Source of the DNA: Parafrigoribacterium mesophilum
GTDB taxonomy: Bacteria > Actinomycetota > Actinomycetes > Actinomycetales > Microbacteriaceae
Length of the DNA: 64,000 nucleotides
NCBI RefSeq assembly: GCF_039652555.1
Contig: NZ_JBDJAF010000002.1
Location: 124,001 to 188,000 of the forward strand
Direction of reading: 5' to 3'
The notes beneath the pieces were generated by a model, which was not told the DNA's origin, ran no database searches, and worked only from the letters and a program-made list of their open reading frames with translations. Shown here one piece after another: positions 24,778-33,781 of this stretch (positions within the stretch are counted from its first letter, which is position 1; each line of letters opens with the position of its first letter). Made by a program: the position numbers and the translations under genes.

Positions 24778-25698
24778 GTGAAGTACTGGGCAGGCGTGGA
24801 TGTCGGTGGGACGAAAACCCACACGATCGTGGTCGACGTGGACGGCAACATCGCAGCCCAGACACGAGCGCCCACCGGAAAAGGTGGGGATCGGGTGGTC
24901 GACGCGGTGGTAGGCGGACTCGTCGACGTGGCCGCGAAGCTGCGTATCGAAGTGGACGGCTTTGCGGGTGTCGGCGTGGGGATCCCAGGGGCGGTCGATG
25001 CACGCGCGGGCACCGTCTCGCACGCGCTCAATATCGGTGTTGAACATTTGGATCTGAGGGCGCGTATCCGGCACCGTCTGGGAGTGTGCATCACTTTAGA
25101 AAACGACGTGAAGGCTGCCACTCTGGGAGCCTCGAAGCAGATGAACCATCCGACCACGCCTCTGGCGTACCTGAATCTGGGCACGGGGCTGGCTGCCGGC
25201 CTGGTGCTCGGCGGCCGGCTCTGGCGCGGCAACTCCGGCACGGCGGGAGAGATCGGCCACATTCCGGTCGACCCGCAGGGTCACCTGTGTTCGTGTGGCC
25301 AACGCGGATGTCTTGAGACCAGCGCCTCCGGTGCCGCCGTGGCGCGGGAGTGGCCGACGAAAAGCGGCAGCGCCATAACCAGCCTGTTGTCCGCGGTCGA
25401 GGATGGCGACCCGGCCGCCAGCCGCGTGCTTGGCGTGGTCGCGGACCGGGTCGCCACCGCCGTCAAGGTTCTCGTGCTCACCGTTGACGTCGGTACGGTG
25501 GTGCTCGGCGGAGGACTCGCATCAGCGGGGGACCGGCTGCGGTCAGCAGTCGCGACAAGCCTGGATCGGGACGCACTGGATTCGGTATTCCTCGCGTCCT
25601 TGGGGCTGTCCAATCGCGTGGTGCTGGTCCCGGACCCCGCGACCGTCGGTGCGCTGGGCGCCGCGATCGTGGGCTCGGAGGGTTCCGGCGACTACTGA
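24778..25698 (+). CDS. ROK family sugar kinase
   Basis: 306 residues: phosphate-binding DVGGTKTH at the N-terminus, GIPGAVD, the zinc motif CSCGQRGCLETSASG and C-terminal VVLGGGLASAGD. No helix-turn-helix, so a kinase, probably for glucose, N-acetylglucosamine or a related hexose. GTG at 24778 is preferred because AAGGGAG lies 5 bases upstream; an in-frame GTG at 24742 would add 12 residues. Divergent from the sugar operon; its last 7 bases overlap the end of the convergent hexosaminidase gene. Confidence 0.84.
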   Translation: MKYWAGVDVGGTKTHTIVVDVDGNIAAQTRAPTGKGGDRVVDAVVGGLVDVAAKLRIEVDGFAGVGVGIPGAVDARAGTVSHALNIGVEHLDLRARIRHRLGVCITLENDVKAATLGASKQMNHPTTPLAYLNLGTGLAAGLVLGGRLWRGNSGTAGEIGHIPVDPQGHLCSCGQRGCLETSASGAAVAREWPTKSGSAITSLLSAVEDGDPAASRVLGVVADRVATAVKVLVLTVDVGTVVLGGGLASAGDRLRSAVATSLDRDALDSVFLASLGLSNRVVLVPDPATVGALGAAIVGSEGSGDY

Positions 25699-27719
25699 TC
25701 CAGTGTGATCGGGATGGTCAGTGGCGCTCTGTCGGGGGCGATCACCGTGACGCTGGCGCTGAAGGCATGGCCGTCGTGCTCATACCGGTGACTGCCCGAG
25801 ATCGTGTAGAGCCCGTTGACCGAGGTGCCGGTTGCGGCTGTTCCGCTGACCGTCCCGGCGGATGTTGTGCCGTCGCCCCACTGGATCGTCGCGGTGATGA
25901 CGCTCGCCTCAACCCCCGGGGCCGACACTCTCGCCAGCGGCCTATTCACGATGGTGGTGCCGTGGTCGCCCGGTAGTACGCCGATGCCGTCCAGCGGCCA
26001 GGATACCTCGGCGGAGGGGAAGAAGTTGGTTCCCGCCGCCTGGAGCCTGGTGCTCTGGGCGGACAGCCGCTGGAGGAAGTCCTGGTAGGCCGCACTGTCC
26101 AGCGTGCGTTCCACCTTGGGCGACCAGGCCAGCTCAGCGAGCGCGAAAAGCCGCGGGAAGACCAGATACTGCGCGTCGCTGAGGCTGGTGACCGTCTCGC
26201 TCCACAGCGCGCCTTCCACGCCGATCACATTGTCATCGGTCACTCCGGCGACATAGCTGCTGGGCTCCCAGTTGTAGAACTGATCGACGTCGCAACCGTT
26301 CCTACCGCAGGCCCAGGTCAAGCCAAGGTCCGACGGTGTGTTCCGCGCGTACTTCTGATCGAGGTAGGCATGGTTGGCCGGCGCCATCACGATCTTCATG
26401 TTCTTCTGCACCGCTTCGGTGCCGGATGTGGTGCCGCTGGCAGACCCGGATGCCGGGTTCCAGTATTCGGCGACCGAGCCGGCCGGCAAGTCGGTGCCGG
26501 CTCCGGCGATTTCGGCCCAGCCCATCACGGTCTTGCCCTGCTCGGCGACGATCCCCGCCTCGCGATTGACCAGGCTGGCGTATTGCTCCTGACTGAGCAC
26601 GCTCGTGGGCACTTCGTCGCCGCCGATGTTGTAGTACTGGCTGGAAGAAAGCGCGGTCAACTGCTCGATGATGGCGGTGAGGATCGAATAGGTGTTGTCG
26701 CTGTCCGGGCACAGGGCGCTGTACCCGACCTGTCCCGTGTAGTTCCACTCCGGTGGATTCTTAGTGCTGCAGTTGATGTCGGCCGGAGTGCCGTTCAGCA
26801 TCGGATTCGCCGTGTCGTTGTACTCGGACATGATGATCGCGTTGGTGTGTCCAGGTGTGTCCACCTCGGGGACCACGGTGATGAATCGCGCGGCCGCATA
26901 GGCGACGACCTCGGAGAACTGCGCCTGGGTCCAGAACCCGCCCGGGTCCATCGTTCGGCCGTCGGTACCCACAGAGCCCTGCGCTCCGATTTCTGTCAGG
27001 TTGGGGAATCCGTTGATGACGATTCGGAAGCTCTGATCGTCGCTGAGGTGCAGGTGCAGCGTGTTGATCTTGGCCGCGGCCGCCTCATCGATCAGCGTTT
27101 CGACCGCCTGTGGAGTCTGGTAGTGCCGGGCGATGTCGAGCATCAAGCCGCGGTATTGGTATCGCGGATAGTCGGTGATCTGGGCGGCGGGAATCGTCCA
27201 CGGGCCCGGCTGTGCGGTGGGGCTGGCGATCCAGCCGGGCAGCAGCTGGCGGATCGTCTGCACACCGTTGAACAGACCGTGCAGCGTGGTCGCCTTCAGC
27301 GATACGGTCGCCGTCGTGACGTCGAGTTGGTAACCCTCGCCGAAGGTGTCGCCCTGCAGTGTGCCGGGGTCGGCGAGTTCGATGGTGATGTCGCCCTGTT
27401 CGGCGCTGCGTTCCGTCACCGGCAGTGGGAACCCGGTGGCCGGCCGCAGCGTGGTGCGGAGGAACTGGCCGATGGACCGGGCGGCACCGGATGCCACGAT
27501 GGCGGTCTTCTTCGTCATGGTGAAGTGGCCGTTGCCCGCGGTCAGCGACACCGGTTTCGGCACGATTTGCGGCGCGGAGGTGCTCCCTTCGGTCAAAGGG
27601 CTGGCGGAGGCCGGTGCCGCGACGACCGGGGAGCTGAGAGTTCCGGCTGTGACCACAGCGGCAAAGGCCGCGATGATCATCCGAATCCTGGGCCGGGACT
27701 CGCGTCTTGTGGTCAACAT
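25692..27719 (-). CDS. secreted GH20 beta-N-acetylhexosaminidase
   Basis: 675 residues: Sec signal peptide (basic start, hydrophobic run, Ala-rich ASASP cleavage region near 39), GH20 N-terminal domain (PQIVPKPVSLTAGNG), catalytic barrel with YRGLMLDIARHYQT, HLHLSDDQSFR, VPEVDTPGHTNA and the catalytic Asp-Glu pair in YNIGGDEVPT. The last 100 residues form a beta-rich tail with a PKD-like WGDGT motif. Releases terminal N-acetylhexosamine from chitin fragments or glycans outside the cell. Its promoter carries a 12-bp palindrome. Its stop overlaps the end of the convergent ROK kinase gene. Confidence 0.92.
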   Translation of the reverse strand: MLTTRRESRPRIRMIIAAFAAVVTAGTLSSPVVAAPASASPLTEGSTSAPQIVPKPVSLTAGNGHFTMTKKTAIVASGAARSIGQFLRTTLRPATGFPLPVTERSAEQGDITIELADPGTLQGDTFGEGYQLDVTTATVSLKATTLHGLFNGVQTIRQLLPGWIASPTAQPGPWTIPAAQITDYPRYQYRGLMLDIARHYQTPQAVETLIDEAAAAKINTLHLHLSDDQSFRIVINGFPNLTEIGAQGSVGTDGRTMDPGGFWTQAQFSEVVAYAAARFITVVPEVDTPGHTNAIIMSEYNDTANPMLNGTPADINCSTKNPPEWNYTGQVGYSALCPDSDNTYSILTAIIEQLTALSSSQYYNIGGDEVPTSVLSQEQYASLVNREAGIVAEQGKTVMGWAEIAGAGTDLPAGSVAEYWNPASGSASGTTSGTEAVQKNMKIVMAPANHAYLDQKYARNTPSDLGLTWACGRNGCDVDQFYNWEPSSYVAGVTDDNVIGVEGALWSETVTSLSDAQYLVFPRLFALAELAWSPKVERTLDSAAYQDFLQRLSAQSTRLQAAGTNFFPSAEVSWPLDGIGVLPGDHGTTIVNRPLARVSAPGVEASVITATIQWGDGTTSAGTVSGTAATGTSVNGLYTISGSHRYEHDGHAFSASVTVIAPDRAPLTIPITLDQ

Positions 27720-27766
27720 TGACGACTCCTTTCGTCCCGTTGGTGCGAACGACTGGTAGGACCAGC

Positions 27767-27778
27767 GAGAACGTTCTC
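27767..27778. promoter_or_regulatory. 12-bp palindrome, LacI-type operator candidate
   Basis: GAGAACGTTCTC is perfect and has the central CG and AACGTT core usual for LacI-family sites. It is 48 bases upstream of the GH20 start. No LacI gene is in the window. Confidence 0.5.
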
Positions 27779-27780
27779 TA

Positions 27781-27796
27781 TAGACCTATCGGTCTA
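27781..27796. promoter_or_regulatory. 16-bp inverted repeat, TetR-type operator candidate
   Basis: TAGACC-TATC-GGTCTA has 6-bp arms. It lies 138 bases before the MFS exporter and 62 bases before the GH20 start, next to the LacI-like palindrome. TetR-family repressors of exporters use sites of this kind; no TetR gene is adjacent. Confidence 0.45.
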
Positions 27797-27933
27797 CACC
27801 GGGCGCGGGGGCGGCGTCAAGGTTGGCACGCATCCAGGGTGCGCCGGGTATCGTTGACCGTGATGCGGCATGGGTCGCGGCATCCCGCGGGCGGCGAGCG
27901 CTCCACGTCTGAAAAAAGGGAAAGTACAGCGCG

Positions 27934-29160
27934 ATGCGCGCGTCCGACAGCGTCACCGATCAGAAGCCTGCCGCCGCCGGCCTGCCCTGGCTCGGCCTGC
28001 TTGTTCTGGCCGGCGCGATCTTCCTCTCGGTGACCAGCGAGGTGCTACCCACCGGTCTGCTGCCGGACATGTCCCGCGGACTGGGCGTCTCGGAGTCGCG
28101 GATCGGCTTCCTCGTCACAATCTTCGCCGGCGTGGTGGTGATCACCGCGGCGCCGATGACCGCGCTGACCCGGAACTACCCGCGCAAAACCCTCGTCGTC
28201 GTCGTGCTGATCGGGTTCGCGCTCAGCAACCTGCTCACCGCTGTGGCGCCGAACTATGAGATCGTCATCGTCTCGCGGGTCATCGGCGGACTCGCACACG
28301 GACTGTTCTGGGCCGTCGTCGGCGCCTACGCCGCCCACCTGGTGCCGAAGGAACAACTCGGCCGCGCCATTGCGGTCACCGCGGCGGGCGCCAGCGCCGC
28401 GTTCGTGCTGGGTGTGCCGCTGGGCACCGCCCTCGGCCACGCGCTCGGTTGGCGGCTGGCGTTCGGGGTGACCTGCGGCGCGATGGTGTTGCTGGCGGTG
28501 CTCGTCGCCTTGTACCTGCCAGCGGTGCACCACATCGTGCGCGTGGCCACCGGTGAGATTCCGCTGCCGCTGTTGCGCGACCCCAGCCTGCCGGCGATCG
28601 CGTTCGTCTGCGCGATCACCGGGGTGGTGATGATGGGGCACAACATCTTCTTCACCTACATCGTGCCGTTCTTCATCGGCGTGAACGGATTCCCGGAGTC
28701 GTCGGTGAGCACCCTGCTGTTTGTGTACGGCGGGGCCGGTGCCATCGGCCTGTTCCTGGCCGGATGGATCGGCGTCCGGTTTCCCAGGTTGGGCCTGGTC
28801 GGCGCGTTTCTCGCGGTGGCCGCCGCGGTGCTGGTCATGGGATTGTTCCCGAGTCTGAGTTGGCTGGTCATCGTGGCCCTGGTCGTGTTCGGTGCCGCGT
28901 TCGGCGGAGCCCCGGCCATGCTGCAGACGCGGCTGCTGATGGTGGCGTCGCCTCGGCTGCGGGATTCGGCGGCCGCCTACTTCACTACCGCGTTCAACGT
29001 TGCGATCGGCGGCGGAGCGTTCATCGGCGGTCACCTGTTGGACACCTTCGGCATCGAGGTTCTCCCGTTCGTCTACGTCGGCGTGGCGCTCGCAGGCATC
29101 GTGCTGATGCTGGTCAGCGATGCCGTCCTGCTCCGCCGTCGCACCCGCGTCCCCGTCTAG
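27934..29160 (+). CDS. MFS exporter (AraJ/DHA1 type)
   Basis: 408 residues with twelve hydrophobic segments; motif LTRNYPRKTLVVVVLIGFALSN after helix 2 corresponds to motif A of the major facilitator superfamily, and GGLAHGLFWAVVGAYAAHL resembles AraJ/YdhP-like proton-coupled sugar or drug exporters. ATG at 27934 has only a weak upstream purine run (AAAAAAGGGAAAG), spaced 15 bases. A TetR-like inverted repeat lies upstream. The stop is followed after 5 bases by an 82-bp inverted-repeat element. Confidence 0.82.
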   Translation: MRASDSVTDQKPAAAGLPWLGLLVLAGAIFLSVTSEVLPTGLLPDMSRGLGVSESRIGFLVTIFAGVVVITAAPMTALTRNYPRKTLVVVVLIGFALSNLLTAVAPNYEIVIVSRVIGGLAHGLFWAVVGAYAAHLVPKEQLGRAIAVTAAGASAAFVLGVPLGTALGHALGWRLAFGVTCGAMVLLAVLVALYLPAVHHIVRVATGEIPLPLLRDPSLPAIAFVCAITGVVMMGHNIFFTYIVPFFIGVNGFPESSVSTLLFVYGGAGAIGLFLAGWIGVRFPRLGLVGAFLAVAAAVLVMGLFPSLSWLVIVALVVFGAAFGGAPAMLQTRLLMVASPRLRDSAAAYFTTAFNVAIGGGAFIGGHLLDTFGIEVLPFVYVGVALAGIVLMLVSDAVLLRRRTRVPV

Positions 29161-29165
29161 CAGAA

Positions 29166-29247
29166 CCCGTTTCAAGGAAAAACTGACCACACGGGACCGC
29201 ACCACCGGCATCCGGGGGCCTTACCGACAGATTTTCCTTGAGACGGG
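29166..29247. repeat. 82-bp inverted-repeat element, copy C
   Basis: Ends CCCGTTTCAAGGA and TCCTTGAGACGGG (12 of 13 pair). It fills the gap between the convergent MFS and ABC exporter genes, starting 5 bases after one stop and ending 6 bases before the other. Ends and length match copies A and B; interior differs. Confidence 0.87.
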
Positions 29248-29253
29248 TTGGGG

Positions 29254-31128
29254 TCAGACCAGGAGCTGGTGCTTCGCCAGGTCGCGATAGAGCGGGGTGG
29301 AGGCGACCAGCTCGGAATGCGTGCCGACGCCGACGACCCGACCGTGGTCGAGTACCACGATCTGGTCCGAGTCGACCACGGTCGACAGCCGGTGCGCGAT
29401 CACCAGCAGCGTGCGGTTCTCCGCCACCGCGTCGATCGCCTCCCGCAGCAGTTGCTCGTTGAGTCCGTCCAGGTTGGAGGTCGACTCATCCAGCAGCAGA
29501 ATCGGCGGCGCGGCGAGCAGCGTGCGGGCGATCGCCAGCCGCTGACGCTCCCCGCCGGAGAGCATCACTCCCTCTTCGCCCACCGGAGCATCCAGCCCCT
29601 TCTCGTCGCGGTCGAGCACCTCGGTGAGGTTCACCGCGTGCAGCACCTCGATGCACTGCGCGTCGGTGGCGTCCGGCGACCCGAGCTTGAGATTCTCGCG
29701 CAGCGACCCGGCGAGCACGGGCGCGTCCTGCTCGACGTACCCGATCTGCGCGCGCAGGGCGGTGCGATCCAGTGCTCGGATGTCGGTGCCGCCGACCCGC
29801 ACCACACCGGACTCCGGATCGTAAAACCGCTCGATCAGCGCCAGGATGGTGCTCTTGCCCGCCCCGGACGGCCCGACCAAGGCGGTGCGTTTGCCGCGCT
29901 GCGCCGTGAAGCTCACGCTGTGCAGCACACCGGAGGGTTGGGCCGGTGCGGACTCAAGCTCGGCGGGAACGGAGTTGGGCTTCGCGGTGCGCGTCCCTGG
30001 CTCGAGCGGGTGGACGTCGGCCGGCGCCCCCGCGTACCCGAACACGACGTCCTCGAATTCGATCCCGGCATCCGAGGCCCGAGCCGGCGAGGCATCCAGC
30101 GCCAGGGCGGTGTCGCCGTCCTCCTCGGCGGGCAGGTCGATGATCTCCTGGATGCGCCCCAGCGCACCGAGCGCCGCGTTCACCGAGGTGACGGCGCCGA
30201 ACGCGGTGCCCAGCGGCAGGATCATCATGAACAGGAACAGGATGAACGCCACCAGCGACGCCACCGTGATCGCCCCGCTGGCGACCCGGAACCCGCCGAC
30301 GCCCAGCACCACCAGAAACGACACCTGCATCGCGATCCCGGCCACCGGCACCACCAGGGCCGAGATCTTCGCGACCTTCAGGCCCATCCGCCAGGCGCCC
30401 TCGGCATCCTGCTCCACTGCGGCGATCTCGCGATCGGTGGCCCCGGATGCCCGCACCGTGCGTACCGCCGTGATGGCGCGCTCCACGGACGCGGCCAGGT
30501 CGCCGACCTTCTCCTGCGCCTTCCGGCTGGCGATCCGGATGCGACCAGACAGCGTCACGACGACCACGACGGACACCGCGATCACCAGCGCGGTGAGGCC
30601 GAGCAGTACCGGGTCGATGATCGCCATGGCGACCACAGCGCCGGTGAAGGTGAGCGCTCCGCCGATCGCGTCGACGAGCCCCTGGGTGAGCACGGCCCGC
30701 AGCAGTGTGGTGTCCGAGCCGACCCTGGAGACCAGATCGCCGGTGCGGCGGGTGTCGAACTCGCGGATCGGCAGGCGCAGCATCCGTCCCACCAGCTTGC
30801 GCCGGCTGGAGAGCACGACGCCCTCGCCGGTGCGCTGCAGCAGGTAGTGCTGGTAGCCGGTGATCAGCCCGGACAGCACGACCAGCAGCACCAACGTCCA
30901 GACCAGCCCGCCGAGCGGTCCCGCGTTCTGCACCACGGTGATCACCTGGCTCACGAGCAGCGGCTGGGCCAGTGACGCCGCCGCGCCCAGGATGCTCAGT
31001 CCGATCACGACCGAGAGCACCTTCTTGTGCTCGAACAGGTAGGGCAGCAGTTGGCTGAACGTGGCGCGCGGGCCGTCGTCGGGTTTGGCGGAGAAGCGAC
31101 GTCGGCGCGGTGTTGCTGTTGTGCTCAC
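29254..31128 (-). CDS. ABC exporter, fused membrane and ATPase domains
   Basis: About 624 residues: six-helix membrane domain (to about 320) and ATPase with Walker A GPSGAGKST, signature MLSGGERQR, Walker B ILLLDES and AHRLST. The catalytic position is Glu, so it may work as a homodimer. Between the aromatic A-loop (GYAGAP) and the usual VLHSVSF strand there is an insertion of roughly 35 residues rich in Pro and Ala, which is unusual. GTG at 31128 is preferred; a start 8 codons earlier is possible. Ends next to inverted-repeat copy C. Probable lipid or drug exporter. Confidence 0.83.
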   Translation of the reverse strand: MSTTATPRRRRFSAKPDDGPRATFSQLLPYLFEHKKVLSVVIGLSILGAAASLAQPLLVSQVITVVQNAGPLGGLVWTLVLLVVLSGLITGYQHYLLQRTGEGVVLSSRRKLVGRMLRLPIREFDTRRTGDLVSRVGSDTTLLRAVLTQGLVDAIGGALTFTGAVVAMAIIDPVLLGLTALVIAVSVVVVVTLSGRIRIASRKAQEKVGDLAASVERAITAVRTVRASGATDREIAAVEQDAEGAWRMGLKVAKISALVVPVAGIAMQVSFLVVLGVGGFRVASGAITVASLVAFILFLFMMILPLGTAFGAVTSVNAALGALGRIQEIIDLPAEEDGDTALALDASPARASDAGIEFEDVVFGYAGAPADVHPLEPGTRTAKPNSVPAELESAPAQPSGVLHSVSFTAQRGKRTALVGPSGAGKSTILALIERFYDPESGVVRVGGTDIRALDRTALRAQIGYVEQDAPVLAGSLRENLKLGSPDATDAQCIEVLHAVNLTEVLDRDEKGLDAPVGEEGVMLSGGERQRLAIARTLLAAPPILLLDESTSNLDGLNEQLLREAIDAVAENRTLLVIAHRLSTVVDSDQIVVLDHGRVVGVGTHSELVASTPLYRDLAKHQLLV

Positions 31129-31196
31129 CGTTCTATTCTGCGGCCTGCGCACCTGGGGATACGCCGCGCCGGCAGCACCGATTAAGCTCTACAGTC

Positions 31197-32138
31197 GTGT
31201 CACAAACCATGCTGAACGCTCCGGTCATCAGCGCCAGCGGTCTCACCAAGAGATACCAGGACTTCGTGGCCGTCGACGGGATCTCGTTCCAGATTGCTCC
31301 GGGGGAGTCGTTCGGCTTCCTCGGCCCGAACGGCGCGGGCAAGTCGACGACCATGCGGATGATCGGGGCCGTCTCCACCCGCAGCGGCGGCACCCTGGAG
31401 GTACTCGGCCTCGACCCGGACCGCTACGGCCCCGAGGTGCGATCCCAGCTGGGCGTCGTGCCGCAGGCCGACAACCTGGACATCGAACTGCGGGTGCGCG
31501 ACAACCTCATCGTGTACGGCCGCTACTTCGGCATGAGCAACAAGACTGCGGGCAGGAGGGCGGATGCGCTGCTCGAGTTCGCGCAGCTGTCCGACCGCGC
31601 GAAATCCAAGGTGGACGACCTCTCCGGCGGCATGAAACGGCGGCTCACCATCGCCCGTGCCCTGATCAACGAGCCGCGCATCCTGCTGCTGGATGAGCCC
31701 ACCACGGGTCTGGACCCGCAGGCGCGGCACATCCTGTGGGACCGGCTGTTCCGGCTCAAGGAGGCCGGCACCACCCTGGTGCTCACCACCCACTACATGG
31801 ACGAGGCTGAGCAGCTGTGCGACCGGCTCGTCGTGGTCGACAAGGGCACCATCATGGCGGAGGGGTCGCCGCAGAGCCTGATCAGGCAATACTCCAGCCG
31901 CGAAGTGCTCGAGTTGCGGTTCGGCTCGGACAAGAACGCGCAGGCGGCGCACCGGCTGAAGGATGTCGGCGACCGGGTTGAGGTGCTTCCCGACCGCGTG
32001 CTGATCTACAGTTCCGACGGCGACAGCGAGCTGGCCCGGATCGCCGCGCTCGGATTCGAACCGCTGACGAGCCTGGTGCGGCGCTCCAGCCTGGAGGACG
32101 TGTTCCTCCGGCTGACCGGCAGGAGCCTGATCGAATGA
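31197..32138 (+). CDS. ABC-2 type transporter ATPase (NodI/DrrA-like)
   Basis: 313 residues: Walker A GPNGAGKST, VVPQADNLDIELRVRDNL, signature DLSGGMKRR, Walker B LLLDEPTTGLDPQARH, switch THYMDEAEQL, then a C-terminal regulatory domain. This pattern matches the NodI/DrrA group that drives export. GTG at 31197 (or ATG at 31209) with TAAGCT about 8 bases upstream suggests a leaderless transcript. Followed by two membrane subunits with 4-base overlaps, forming one export operon divergent from the preceding ABC exporter. Confidence 0.86.
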   Translation: MSQTMLNAPVISASGLTKRYQDFVAVDGISFQIAPGESFGFLGPNGAGKSTTMRMIGAVSTRSGGTLEVLGLDPDRYGPEVRSQLGVVPQADNLDIELRVRDNLIVYGRYFGMSNKTAGRRADALLEFAQLSDRAKSKVDDLSGGMKRRLTIARALINEPRILLLDEPTTGLDPQARHILWDRLFRLKEAGTTLVLTTHYMDEAEQLCDRLVVVDKGTIMAEGSPQSLIRQYSSREVLELRFGSDKNAQAAHRLKDVGDRVEVLPDRVLIYSSDGDSELARIAALGFEPLTSLVRRSSLEDVFLRLTGRSLIE

Positions 32139-32941
32139 CCGTGAGTTCGGCGACCGCCGGTGGCCTGAAGCCGCGCCGGTACGGCTCCTGGTACGTGGCG
32201 GAGCACCGCATCCGGAGCATGCGCGCCTACGCGCAGACCGTGGTGTTCACCAGCGTCGGCAATCCCCTCGTCTACTTGTTCGCGCTCGGGGTGGGCCTGG
32301 CCAGCCTGGTCCCGACCGGGGTCGGCGAGGTGAGCTACCTGGTGTTCGTCGCACCGGCGCTGCTGGCCTCCGCCGCCGTCACGGTCGCCGCCGAGGAGTC
32401 GACCTACCCGGTGATGATGAGCTTCAAGTGGAACCCGATCTTCTACGCCATGAACGCGGCACCCATCTCCGGCAACCAGATCGTCAACGGAGTGGTGATC
32501 GGCATGCTGGCCAGGATGCTGCCCACCTGCGTCATCTACTACGTGGTGATGCTGTTCTTCGGCGCGGTCCCCTCCGGATTCGGGGTCCTGGCCGTGCCGG
32601 CATCCGCGGCGACGGGTCTGGCGGTCGGAACCCTGATCATGTCGTATTCCTCGCGCGTGGAGGAGGACAAGGGCCAGATGGCGATGATCATGCGGTTTGG
32701 AATCACCCCGATGTTCCTGTTCTCCGGCACGTTCTTCCCGCTGACGCAATTACCCGGCTTTCTGCAGTGGATCGGCTGGATCTCGCCGCTGTGGCACGGC
32801 ACGCAGCTCGGCCGGGTGTTCGCCTATGGGTACGCCGAGCCGTTCTGGCTCTCGGTGGTGCACGTGGTCTACCTGGCGGTGCTCACGGTGATCGGTTGGA
32901 AACTCACCCAGTCGGTCGTGACGAGGAGGCTGAACAAGTGA
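32135..32941 (+). CDS. ABC-2 type permease, first subunit (NodJ-like)
   Basis: 268 residues with six hydrophobic segments: TVVFTSVGNPLVYLFALG near the start, PISGNQIVNG loop, and FLFSGTFFPLTQLP with PLWHGTQLGR near the end, characteristic of ABC-2 (NodJ/DrrB) membrane subunits. It begins with ATGA overlapping the ATPase stop. Likely forms a heterodimer with the next gene product. Substrate unknown. Confidence 0.84.
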   Translation: MTVSSATAGGLKPRRYGSWYVAEHRIRSMRAYAQTVVFTSVGNPLVYLFALGVGLASLVPTGVGEVSYLVFVAPALLASAAVTVAAEESTYPVMMSFKWNPIFYAMNAAPISGNQIVNGVVIGMLARMLPTCVIYYVVMLFFGAVPSGFGVLAVPASAATGLAVGTLIMSYSSRVEEDKGQMAMIMRFGITPMFLFSGTFFPLTQLPGFLQWIGWISPLWHGTQLGRVFAYGYAEPFWLSVVHVVYLAVLTVIGWKLTQSVVTRRLNK

Positions 32942-33771
32942 GCGTCACCTTCGCGCCGGTGCGGCCGGATGCCCGGCGCCGGGTCGGTCTGATCGGTGCG
33001 CTCTATGCCGGCAACGCCCGCTCGGTGGTGCGACGCGGGCTGCTGGCGACCAAGAGCACCAACTACTGGGTGGTGCTCAGCGGATTCTTCGAGCCGGTGT
33101 TCTACCTGCTGTCCATGGGCATCGGCCTCGGCGGCCTGGTAGGCACGGTGGCGACGGCCGATGGCATCCAGGTGTCCTACGCCGCCTACATCGCCCCGGC
33201 GTTGCTGGCGGTGTCGGCGATGAACGGTGCGGTGTACGACTCCACCTGGAACGTGTTCTTCAAGATGCAGTACGCCAAGTTGTACGAGGGGATGCTCACC
33301 ACCTCGCTCGGCCCGCTGGATGTCGCGCTCGGCGAGATTTCGCTCGCGCTGCTGCGCGGAGCGATCTACTCGTGCGGGTTCATGATCGTGATGCAGATGC
33401 TCGGGCTGAACCTGTCCTGGACGGCGCTGCTCGCCCTGCCGGCGGTGATGCTCATCGCGTTCGGCTTCGCCAGCCTGGGCATGGCGATCACCAGCTACAT
33501 GAAAACGTTCCAGCAGATGGACTGGATCACGTTCGTGCTGCTGCCGATGTTCCTGTTCTCGGCGACCTTCTTTCCGATCACCGTGTACGCCCAGCCGATC
33601 CAGTTGGTGATCCAGGCGCTGCCGCTGTGGCACGGGGTGGAACTGGTGCGCGGCCTGACCACCGGCGTGCTGGGAATCGGCATGGTGTGGCACGTGCTCT
33701 ACTACGCGGTGCTGGCCCTGGTCGGCATGGTGTTCACCACGCACCGGCTGCGGAAGCTGTTCCTGGACTGA
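32938..33771 (+). CDS. ABC-2 type permease, second subunit (NodJ-like)
   Basis: 277 residues, six hydrophobic segments, with FEPVFYLLSMGIGLGGLV, QMDWITFVLLPMFLFSATFF and LPLWHGVELVRG, paralogous to the preceding subunit. GTG at 32938 overlaps the previous stop (GTGA). The two similar but distinct permeases and one ATPase would form an export complex. Convergent with the DUF202 gene, 10 bases between stops. Confidence 0.84.
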   Translation: MSVTFAPVRPDARRRVGLIGALYAGNARSVVRRGLLATKSTNYWVVLSGFFEPVFYLLSMGIGLGGLVGTVATADGIQVSYAAYIAPALLAVSAMNGAVYDSTWNVFFKMQYAKLYEGMLTTSLGPLDVALGEISLALLRGAIYSCGFMIVMQMLGLNLSWTALLALPAVMLIAFGFASLGMAITSYMKTFQQMDWITFVLLPMFLFSATFFPITVYAQPIQLVIQALPLWHGVELVRGLTTGVLGIGMVWHVLYYAVLALVGMVFTTHRLRKLFLD

Positions 33772-33781
33772 CCCGGTCGCG

